NCBI GenBank assembly: GCA_028819005.1
Contig: JAPPMP010000005.1
Span: 91,263 to 137,046, forward strand
Direction: 5' to 3'
Source of the DNA: Acidimicrobiaceae bacterium
GTDB taxonomy: Bacteria > Actinomycetota > Acidimicrobiia > Acidimicrobiales > Aldehydirespiratoraceae
DNA length: 45,784 bases
The notes below the pieces were generated by a model, which was not told where the DNA came from, searched no databases, and saw nothing but the letters and a program-made list of their open reading frames with translations. A program made the translations under genes and the position numbers. The number at the start of each line of letters is the position of its first letter. Within the stretch, counting starts at the first letter, position 1. This document shows positions 39,319-45,784 of the stretch, in pieces.

Positions 39319-40329
39319 ATGAAGCAATTCATCCTCCGCCGGGTTGCGCAACTGGTGCTCGTTGTTTTTTCGGTCACGTTCTTGACTTTCGCGTCGTTGA
39401 ACCTGGTTGGAGACCCGCTGTTCAACATCGTCGGCGTGCTTTCGGGCATTCCCGACGAACAGTGCGAAGCGGTGGCCCGCGGTGAGATCGAGGACACTCA
39501 GTCGTCGGGTCTCAACGTGGGTGATTGTGCTCTGATTGCTCAGGCCAAGGAACAGAACAATCTCGATAAGAACGTGGCCGAGCGCTATGGAATCTGGCTT
39601 TCCGACATGGCGAGCGGAGACTTCGGCACCTCTTTTGTGAACGGCGACGAGATCTCCGACATCGTCAAGGAGCGTTTGCCCGTGACGATCCGGCTGATCG
39701 TGCTCGCGCAGATCGTGGCGCTGGGCATTGCGATTCCCTGGGGAGTGGCGTCGGCTTATCGGGCCAATCGCGGATTCGACAAGGCGTCGACGGTGGGTTC
39801 GTTCGGTCTCCTCTCCATCCCCAATTTCGCTCTGGGCGTGATCCTGCTCTATTTCTTCACCTTGAGGTGGCAGATATTCCCGTCGCGGTACGAGAACGCG
39901 GGTTGGTGGTCTGAACTGAAAGCTCTGACCCTCCCGGCTTTCACCCTCGGACTCGGTTTGGCAGCCACCTATCAACGGTTGTTGCGCACCGATCTGATCA
40001 CGACGCTGCAGGACGACTTCATCCATATGGCCAGAGCGAAGGGCATGTCGGACCGGCACATCATGTACCGTCACGCGCTTCGGCCCTCAATGTTCTCCGT
40101 GATCACCGTGTTCGGGGTCAACACCGGTGCGCTGATCGGCGGGGCGTTGGTCGTCGAGCAGATCTTCTCGATTCCGGGGGTTGGAACCGAACTGGTGGAA
40201 GCGGTGTTGCGCAATGACCCGCCTGTTGTCATCTCTTTGATCTCGGTGGTTGCAATCGGCTTCGTGCTGATCAATTTTTTTGTCGACCTCATGTACGGAT
40301 ATCTCGACCCGAGGGTGAGAACGTCGTGA
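39319..40329 (+). CDS. oppB: ABC transporter permease (OppB/DppB type)
   Basis: A 336-residue inner-membrane permease with six TM helices: N-terminal MKQFILRRVAQLVLVVFSVTFLTF, the large first periplasmic loop (about 45-125) with two extra Cys, then the BPD_transp_1 core. The EAA-type coupling loop is DDFIHMARAKGMSDRHIMYRHALRPS. GGAGG lies 6 bases before ATG 39319. The periplasmic loop (Cys at about 49 and 73) is typical of the DppB branch in actinobacteria. Confidence 0.9.
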   Translation: MKQFILRRVAQLVLVVFSVTFLTFASLNLVGDPLFNIVGVLSGIPDEQCEAVARGEIEDTQSSGLNVGDCALIAQAKEQNNLDKNVAERYGIWLSDMASGDFGTSFVNGDEISDIVKERLPVTIRLIVLAQIVALGIAIPWGVASAYRANRGFDKASTVGSFGLLSIPNFALGVILLYFFTLRWQIFPSRYENAGWWSELKALTLPAFTLGLGLAATYQRLLRTDLITTLQDDFIHMARAKGMSDRHIMYRHALRPSMFSVITVFGVNTGALIGGALVVEQIFSIPGVGTELVEAVLRNDPPVVISLISVVAIGFVLINFFVDLMYGYLDPRVRTS

Positions 40330-41216
40330 GCGAGATCGAGACGACGGGCGAGAGCCGCCTGGAAGCCATCTCGATGGATGACGACGTGGTCGATGCCGTC
40401 AAGAAGAAGCTCGGCGTCGGCTTCTGGATTGCAGTCGGATGGCTGGGGCTGCTCGTCGCGACGGTTGTTTTGGCTCCTCTCCTTCCTTTCGACGATCCGG
40501 ACAAGTTGGCCTCCGGTCCGGCTCGCACCGGTCCGTCAATGGACAATTGGTTCGGGACCGACGCCCTCGGACGCGACGTGTTCGCCAGAACCGTGTACGG
40601 CGCCCGTGTCTCTTTGGTGGTGGGCTTCATTGCAATCGCCTTCGGCATGGTCGTGGGTGGTTCACTCGGCATGATCGCGGGCTACTTCCGCGGACGAGTC
40701 GATCAAGTCATCAGCTTCTTGTTCTTCACGCTTCTGTCGTTTCCCGGTTTGATCCTCGCGTTGCTGATCACGAGCACTTTCGACCGAACGCTCCGCACGG
40801 TGAGCCTCACTCTGGGCGTGCTGGCGGTGGCCCCGGTCGGCAGGCTCGCCAGGGCTGCAACTCTGGTGTTCGCGGAGCGCGAGTTCGTGCAGGCGGCTCG
40901 GGTGATCGGCGCGAAGCATTTTCGGATATTGACTAGGGAGCTGTTGCCGGTGGTGCTGATCCCAATGGCTGCATTGGCCCTGTTGGGCATGGGCGTCGCG
41001 ATCGTCGCTGAAGGCGGACTGGCCTTTTTGCAGCTTTCGGTTGAGGACATCAGCTGGGGCGTGATCATCAACGACGGCCGCGGCATTCGCGACTTGCAGG
41101 AAAACCCTCACGTCGCCCTGATGCCGATCGGGGTGATGTTCCTGACCATCCTGGCCCTCAACTTCGCAGGGGACCGCGTGCGCGAATACTTCGACGTCCG
41201 CGAGACGGCGTTCTAG
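40326..41216 (+). CDS. oppC: ABC transporter permease (OppC/DppC type)
   Basis: A 296-residue permease. The GTG start overlaps the oppB stop (GTGA), so translation is coupled. A hydrophilic N-terminal tail (about 1-33) precedes TM1. The NWFGTDALGRDVFARTVYGARVSL motif typical of OppC follows, and the coupling loop is EFVQAARVIGAKHFRILTRELLP. It forms the channel with OppB. Confidence 0.92.
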   Translation: MSEIETTGESRLEAISMDDDVVDAVKKKLGVGFWIAVGWLGLLVATVVLAPLLPFDDPDKLASGPARTGPSMDNWFGTDALGRDVFARTVYGARVSLVVGFIAIAFGMVVGGSLGMIAGYFRGRVDQVISFLFFTLLSFPGLILALLITSTFDRTLRTVSLTLGVLAVAPVGRLARAATLVFAEREFVQAARVIGAKHFRILTRELLPVVLIPMAALALLGMGVAIVAEGGLAFLQLSVEDISWGVIINDGRGIRDLQENPHVALMPIGVMFLTILALNFAGDRVREYFDVRETAF

Positions 41217-41224
41217 GAGAGATC

Positions 41225-42298
41225 ATGGCTGAGGCGTCCGCCGCAAACACACAGTTGCTGGTACGTGACCTGACGGTGCGGTTCCCAACGACTCGGGGCA
41301 CGGTGCAGGCAGTCAACGGCGTTACTTTCGACCTGGCCAGGGGTGCGTCGCTTGGAATCGTCGGCGAGTCGGGTTCGGGCAAGTCGGTCACGGCCAAGAC
41401 TCTGATGAACCTGCTGCCCCGCACCGCGGAGGTCGCCGGGGATGTGATTTTCGAGGGCGAGGATGTTCGGCGGCTAGCCTCGGAGGGCCGGGAGCATTTC
41501 TGGGGCGTCAAGATGACGATGGTCTTCCAGGATCCCATGACGTCTCTCAACCCGGTGAAGAAGTGTGGCGAGCAGATTGCCGAGACGCTGCGCTATCACC
41601 TCAAGCGAGATCGCAAGACGGCTCTTGCTGAAGCCGAAGACCTGCTCGCTCAGGTCGGCATTCCCGAGCCTGGCAAACGGGTCGACCAGTACCCCCACGA
41701 ACTGTCGGGCGGGTTGCGCCAACGGGTGGTCATCGCCATGGCGCTGGCCTGCGAGCCATCTCTGCTCATTGCCGATGAGCCTACGACCGCGGTTGATGTG
41801 ACTGTTCAAAAGCACCTGCTCGATTTGCTGGACAAACTACGCGAAGACCGAGGCATGTCGATGATCCTGATCACCCATGATCTCGGCGTGGCCCGCGGCC
41901 GTTGCGATGAGATCGCGGTGATGTACGCGGGGCGTCTGGTCGAGCGTTCTGCGCCCGAAACGCTTTTCAGCGACTCGCGTCATCCCTACACCGATGCGCT
42001 GTTGCGTTCGATTCCCAGAATCGATCAGCCGAGCCACACCCGGCTGGAACCGATCCCGGGACGACCGCCTGAACTCATCAATCCCCCGGAGCAGTGCGCC
42101 TATGCGCCGCGTTGTCGCTTCGCTCGATCGGACTGCCTGGAGTCGATCCCTGATATCAGCGGTGTGGCAGGGATGCACGAGTTCGCCTGCTTCCACCCGG
42201 CCAACACGGACCGTGGCCGTGAAGCCCTGGCCGCCAACCTGGCTCAGGGCTGCACCGTCGCAGGTCTTGAAATATCAGGTGCGGGGGCGTCGAGCTGA
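41225..42298 (+). CDS. oppD: ABC transporter ATPase (OppD/DppD type)
   Basis: A 357-residue ATPase. Walker A GESGSGKS (47-54), Q-loop in [11 protein letters not shown], signature LSGGLRQRV (160-168), Walker [14 protein letters not shown]-loop ITHDLG. The C-terminal oligopeptide extension carries four Cys ([15 protein letters not shown]... FAC) as in the OppD/F clusters that bind Fe-S. ATG 41225 lies behind AGGAGAG. Couples ATP hydrolysis to transport with OppF. Confidence 0.93.
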   Translation: MAEASAANTQLLVRDLTVRFPTTRGTVQAVNGVTFDLARGASLGIVGESGSGKSVTAKTLMNLLPRTAEVAGDVIFEGEDVRRLASEGREHFWGVKMTMVFQDPMTSLNPVKKCGEQIAETLRYHLKRDRKTALAEAEDLLAQVGIPEPGKRVDQYPHELSGGLRQRVVIAMALACEPSLLIADEPTTAVDVTVQKHLLDLLDKLREDRGMSMILITHDLGVARGRCDEIAVMYAGRLVERSAPETLFSDSRHPYTDALLRSIPRIDQPSHTRLEPIPGRPPELINPPEQCAYAPRCRFARSDCLESIPDISGVAGMHEFACFHPANTDRGREALAANLAQGCTVAGLEISGAGASS

Positions 42299-43302
42299 TG
42301 GCCGGGTCAGGGCACGCCCCGTTGCGCGAAGACCTTGAAGTGCTGCTGACGGTGCGCGACCTTGAAGTCGAGTTCCCCGTCGGCAAGGGTGCTGTGGTCC
42401 ACGCGGTGAGCGGTATCTCTTTCGACGTGGCCGCGGGTGAGACGCTCGGCATTGTGGGTGAGTCGGGTTGCGGTAAATCGACGGTCGCGAAGTCGATCAT
42501 CCGCCTCAACGACATCAAGAGCGGTGCCGTCGACTATCAGGGAAACAATCTGGCCCGACTTGAAGGCGAGGAGTTGCGCCAGCTTCGGCCTGACCTGCAG
42601 ATGATCTTTCAGGACCCGATCTCGTCTCTGAACCCGCGGCGCAAGATCCGCCAGGTGATCTCGGAGGGCCTTGCAGTTTGGGGCGACGAGAAGGGTTCTT
42701 GGTCTCAGAGTCGGATCGAGGAGTTGATGCTGTCTGTGGGCATTGACCCCAAGTTCGGTGATCGGCGCCCCCATCAGTTCTCCGGTGGGCAGTGTCAACG
42801 GATCGGCATCGCCCGAGCTTTGGCCCTCGACCCCAAGGTGTTGATATGCGACGAGCCGGTTTCTGCGCTTGATGTGTCGGTCCAGGCTCAGGTTCTCAAC
42901 CTGTTGGAGGACATGAAGAAGCGGTATGGGTTGACCCTGCTCTTCATCAGCCACGACCTTTCGGTCGTGAAGAACGTGTCTGACCGAATCATTGTCATGT
43001 ACTTGGGCAAGGCATGCGAGATCGGCAACGCCAATGAGCTGTATGAGAATCCGCGGCACCCCTATACGCGGGCTTTGCTGGCTGCTGTTCCCGAGCCTGC
43101 GCCGACGGTCGACGTATCAGAGGGCGATATTTCTGGTGAGCTTCCGTCGCCGATCAACCCTCCCGTCGGTTGTCGTTTCAACACCCGCTGTTCCCACGCG
43201 ACCGACGTCTGCTTCACCGACGAACCGGAGATGCAGCGGGTCGGCGACAGCGACCACTACATCGCCTGTCACCACCCTGTTGCGGTGTCGATCAACGCAT
43301 AA
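42298..43302 (+). CDS. oppF: ABC transporter ATPase (OppF/DppF type)
   Basis: A 334-residue ATPase, last of the operon. Walker A GESGCGKST, FQDPISSLNPR at the Q-loop, FSGGQCQRIGIARALA signature, Walker B VLICDEPVSALD, H-loop ISHDLS, and the C-terminal Cys set (GCRFNTRCSHATDVC... IACHHP). Start ATG 42298 overlaps the oppD stop (TGATG). With OppD it forms the asymmetric ATPase pair. A 12-bp perfect inverted repeat follows its stop. Confidence 0.93.
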   Translation: MAGSGHAPLREDLEVLLTVRDLEVEFPVGKGAVVHAVSGISFDVAAGETLGIVGESGCGKSTVAKSIIRLNDIKSGAVDYQGNNLARLEGEELRQLRPDLQMIFQDPISSLNPRRKIRQVISEGLAVWGDEKGSWSQSRIEELMLSVGIDPKFGDRRPHQFSGGQCQRIGIARALALDPKVLICDEPVSALDVSVQAQVLNLLEDMKKRYGLTLLFISHDLSVVKNVSDRIIVMYLGKACEIGNANELYENPRHPYTRALLAAVPEPAPTVDVSEGDISGELPSPINPPVGCRFNTRCSHATDVCFTDEPEMQRVGDSDHYIACHHPVAVSINA

Positions 43303-43830
43303 TCCCCGAAATCTGCGCGCTCAGCCACACTGTGTGTAGTTTTCCGCGCAGATTTCAGTTGAGTGTCCAGACGGTGTGCGGCTGCGGCGGGTTCTTGGTC
43401 CTCGGCATCATCGGTTTCGTTGTTCGCGTCGTCTGTCTCGTCCGCTTCGTCGTCTTCGCCGACCGCGTCTTCGGGGTGGGGGCCGAACCCGAGCACCGGA
43501 GCGCCAGTGGCGTCGTGCAGCGCCGCAGCTGCCGGTGAGTGGTCGCCGTGGGTGTGGGTGATCAGGATTGCGCGAACCGTCTCATCGCCGAGCGCGCAGC
43601 AGTGCTTCGACATGGTCCGGGTCGCGGGGACCGGGGTCTACGACGGCTACATCCCCGTGGCCGATCACGTAGGTGCCCGTGCCGTGGAACGTGTACTTCG
43701 ACGGGTTGTTGCAGACGATTCGTCGCAGCAGGGGCGAAACGTCGACCAACTCTCCGTGACGAGGGTCGAAGTCGGTGTCGAACTCGGGCGGCATGCTGCC
43801 CGCGATGCTAGATCGGCTCAGGTGGCGCAC
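43269..43830 (-). pseudogene. Frameshifted and truncated MBL-fold hydrolase
   Basis: From ATG 43830 the frame codes an MBL start (VSPLLRRIVCNNPSKYTFHGTGTYVIG... AVVDPGPRDPDHVEALLRA), then stops at 43594 after RR. A shift of one base near 43600 restores LGDETVRAILITHTHGDHSPAAAALHDATGAPVLGFGPHP, with the metal motif THTHGDH. Beyond this comes an abnormal acidic tract (EDDEADETDD and onward) and no further MBL core, so the 3' half is gone as well. It overlaps the nirA-like stop by 13 bases, so it was probably translationally coupled. A sequencing error could explain the shift but not the missing end. Confidence 0.75.
43308..43356. other. 12-bp perfect inverted repeat after oppF
   Basis: GAAATCTGCGCG (43308-43319) and CGCGCAGATTTC (43345-43356) are perfectly complementary across a 25-base loop that holds a smaller CACACTGTGTG palindrome. 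It lacks a T-run on either strand, so it is not a standard intrinsic terminator; an mRNA-stabilising hairpin or a mobile-element scar is possible. Confidence 0.7.
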
Positions 43831-45611
43831 TCCGAATCGCCGACCGCTGCTTCATACGGGCCTGCTTCGTCGAAGTCGATGTAGAACTCCGGGTCGTCGT
43901 CGTACGCCGGGAACTGATCAAGATCCTTGAGTCCTGCGGCAATGGCCCTCACTCCGCCGGAGCGTTCGATCCAGCCACGGAACGATTCGCCTACCGTGCG
44001 TTCGTTGTTGAAACGATGCACGACTCGCAGAGCGGCCTCGGCGGCGTTCTTGGCGGGGAGGCGCAGGGCTTTTGTGCCGAAGTGCGCCTGTTCCTGGCCG
44101 ATGTAGCCTCCGAGCATCATCTGGTAACCGGGCGCTGAGCGACCGTTGGCTCGGCGCTCGGCACCGAAGAATCCGATGTCGGCTGCGTGATGCTGTCCAC
44201 AGGAATTGGGACATCCGCTGATGTTGATGCGCAAGCCCGCGACTTCGGCGAGTCCTTCGGATTCGAGGGCGTCGCCGATTGCTTTGGCGAGACCTCGGCT
44301 CTGGGTGACGGCGAGGTTGCAGGTGTCGGCGCCGGGGCAGGCCACAACGTCTCTGACCAGTTCGGCGCCCGGGCTCGCCATGTCGACGGCAAGCAGCCGT
44401 TCGTGCAGATTCGGGAGCTGTGATTCGTCGAGCCCTCGGATGATGAGGTTCTGGCGGTTTGTCAGGCGAATGTCGGCTTCGAAGTCACGGCTGATTGCTG
44501 CAACAGCGCGGAACTGCTCGGCGGTTATGTCACCGAGCTGCGCCCAGGCATAGGCCGACACCTGCCCTGATGCGATGCCTCGGACCACGTTGGCGCTGAA
44601 CCATCGGTCATATGGGGAGGCTCCACTGATTCTGACCGGCGTGCCCTGCCCGATTTTGGTGACCTTCGAGGCGGCGTCCAACCCGGCCGGCGCATCGCCT
44701 CTGACCCGTACTTCGGTCGGGAGACCGCCCGGGTATGAAGACGAGGCGAGCAGGAATTTGCGGATTGCCAACACACGGCGCCGGACTTCGTCGATCCCGA
44801 GCTGTTCGACCACCCATTTCATCCGGGCGCGGAGCTTGTTGTCCCGATTGCCGGTCTGATCGAACACTCTCAGGATTGCTTCGAGTGTGGGGAGCAGCTC
44901 TTCTTTGCGGGTGAACTCTTCGATTGCCTGCGCTGGGAACGGGGTGGTGCCAAGCCCTCCGGCGACGAAGACTCGAAATCCTGCTTCGACGGTTCCGTCG
45001 TCGAGTGTGCGGGTCGCGGCTATCACGCCGGCGTCGTTGAACATGGCCTGGCCGCAGTCGGTCTCACATCCGGAGAAGTTGATCTTGAACTTGCGGGGCA
45101 GGCGCTGACTCAACGGGTTGCGGACGAAGTGGCGGTAGGCCGCCTCCGCCCACGGCGTGACGTCGAGGTTCTCATGCGGACAGGCGCCTGCAAGGTGGCA
45201 TCCCTGCACGTTGCGCACGGTGTCGCCGCAGGCTTCGCGGGTGGTCATGCCGACCGCTGCGAGGTGGTCCAGCACCTCGGGAATCTGATCCAGCTGCACG
45301 AAATGGAACTGGAGGTTCTGTCTCGTGGTGATGTGAGCCCAGCCGCGGCTGTAGCGCTCGACGATGAACGCCAGCATCTCGAATTGTTCCGCGTCCATCG
45401 ATCCGTAGGGAACCTTCACTCGAACCATCTGGTTGGTTCCGCCCTGTCTTTGGCCGTAGATGCCGTTGTTCAACCGGAACACCCGGAAAACGTCTTCTGA
45501 GATCTCGCCTGTTCGGTATTTTCCGAGCACGTCTCGGAATTTGTCGATGTCGGCCTGGATGTCAGGATCCACGGGCCGCGTATCGGCTCTGGTGGTTTCG
45601 AGGAGGGTCAT
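43818..45611 (-). CDS. Siroheme nitrite/sulfite reductase (NirA/SirA-like)
   Basis: A 597-residue assimilatory ferredoxin-dependent reductase. Two tandem repeats are visible. The siroheme/4Fe-4S Cys ligands are C425 and C431 (CPGADTC) and C467 and C471 (GCPNSCGQ). The N-terminal repeat has FRLNNGIYGQRQGGTNQMVRVKVPYG and HITTRQNLQFHFVQL (siroheme-contact Arg). It reduces nitrite to ammonia or sulfite to sulfide with six electrons; the two are hard to tell apart by eye. No ferredoxin, siroheme or sulfate-assimilation gene lies in the window. AAAGGTG 7 bases before ATG 45611 is the ribosome site. Confidence 0.9.
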   Translation of the reverse strand: MTLLETTRADTRPVDPDIQADIDKFRDVLGKYRTGEISEDVFRVFRLNNGIYGQRQGGTNQMVRVKVPYGSMDAEQFEMLAFIVERYSRGWAHITTRQNLQFHFVQLDQIPEVLDHLAAVGMTTREACGDTVRNVQGCHLAGACPHENLDVTPWAEAAYRHFVRNPLSQRLPRKFKINFSGCETDCGQAMFNDAGVIAATRTLDDGTVEAGFRVFVAGGLGTTPFPAQAIEEFTRKEELLPTLEAILRVFDQTGNRDNKLRARMKWVVEQLGIDEVRRRVLAIRKFLLASSSYPGGLPTEVRVRGDAPAGLDAASKVTKIGQGTPVRISGASPYDRWFSANVVRGIASGQVSAYAWAQLGDITAEQFRAVAAISRDFEADIRLTNRQNLIIRGLDESQLPNLHERLLAVDMASPGAELVRDVVACPGADTCNLAVTQSRGLAKAIGDALESEGLAEVAGLRINISGCPNSCGQHHAADIGFFGAERRANGRSAPGYQMMLGGYIGQEQAHFGTKALRLPAKNAAEAALRVVHRFNNERTVGESFRGWIERSGGVRAIAAGLKDLDQFPAYDDDPEFYIDFDEAGPYEAAVGDSECAT

Positions 45612-45646
45612 CGCAGAGCACCTTTCTGGGTTAGTTCTTGGATGCC

Positions 45647-45784
45647 GGCAGGCGTATTCGCGGCTCCGGCTGCGCCCGGCGGGAGCAGCGCTTGGGTTTC
45701 GGCAGGCGTATTCGCGGCTCCGGCTGCGTCCGGCGGGAGCAGCGCTTGGGTTTCGGCAGGCGTATTCGCGGCTCCGGCTGCGTC
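45647..45784 (+). repeat. 54-bp tandem array of the GC-rich interspersed repeat
   Basis: Units start at 45647, 45701 and 45755 (exact period 54), each with GGCAGGCGTATTC followed by the core GCGGCTCCGGCTGCGYCCGG and CGGGAGCAGCGCTTGGG. It continues past the window edge, so the copy number is unknown. It lies upstream of the nitrite/sulfite reductase gene. Confidence 0.9.

Noticed and set aside
43308..43356. Intrinsic terminator for the opp operon
   Set aside because: The stem is perfect, but no T-run follows on either strand and the loop is 25 bases.
45647..45784. Possible CRISPR array
   Set aside because: The whole 54-base unit is repeated with no unique spacers, and no cas genes are near.

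Overview
This is GC-rich chromosomal DNA, most likely from an actinobacterium; an acidimicrobial lineage is my guess. The case rests on an S-(hydroxymethyl)mycothiol dehydrogenase of the usual mycothiol-dependent length, an F420-type LLM oxidoreductase, a thiolase-like protein of the mycobacterial TLP1 type, several class III CoA-transferases and racemases, mycobacterial-style short-chain dehydrogenases beside a KstR-like TetR regulator, and many genes that appear to be leaderless. No rRNA, tRNA, insertion sequence, prophage or CRISPR array is visible, and no gene-free stretch exceeds 300 bases.

Layout. (A) 1-4523: a tight plus-strand operon of TetR regulator, START-like SRPBCC protein, an 860-residue protein joining a formylglycine sulfatase to a DJ-1/PfpI domain, and a metallo-beta-lactamase-fold hydrolase. 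Divergent from it are an HsaA-like flavin monooxygenase/acyl-CoA dehydrogenase and a TLP1 thiolase-like gene (4532-7233). (B) 7256-8638: an autoinhibited Fic AMP-transferase with its own operators, then the remnant of a ribbon-helix-helix antitoxin that keeps a direct-repeat operator. (C) 8639-11532 (minus): mycothiol formaldehyde dehydrogenase, partner MBL hydrolase and a membrane metallophosphoesterase. (D) 11618-14929 (minus): two sugar/natural-product type methyltransferases flanking a hipBA pair. (E) 15150-24654: rhomboid protease, LLM oxidoreductase, double-domain CoA-transferase, VIT1-type transporter, alpha-methylacyl-CoA racemase, alpha/beta hydrolase, CDF transporter, MaoC hydratase, a possible 29-codon micro-ORF and methionine aminopeptidase. 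(F) 24704-32288 (mostly minus): DUF3048 secreted protein and a six-gene run of hydroxyacid dehydrogenase, cyclase, cNMP-binding protein, phosphotransferase, ribokinase and nucleoside hydrolase. (G) 32352-37322: NfeD-like plus flotillin pair, Crp/Fnr regulator, TetR regulator and two SDRs. (H) 37401-43302: a complete oligopeptide ABC transporter operon preceded by a near-consensus CRP-type operator. (I) 43269-45784: a frameshifted MBL pseudogene, a siroheme nitrite/sulfite reductase and a 54-bp tandem repeat.

Functionally the window leans to catabolism of CoA-activated lipids or steroids (racemase, CoA-transferases, MaoC, SDRs, HsaA-like oxygenase, TLP1), one-carbon detoxification, nucleoside salvage and peptide uptake. 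The most distinctive items are the sulfatase::DJ-1 fusion operon, an interspersed GC-rich repeat family (edge copy, 15.8 kb, 26.8 kb, 45.7 kb), the micro-ORF built on a 15-bp repeat that exactly bridges two genes, two independent duplications of translation-start regions, and a recurring TAnnnT box 5-8 bases before start codons. All assignments come from reading the sequence and recalling family motifs; no database search was run.
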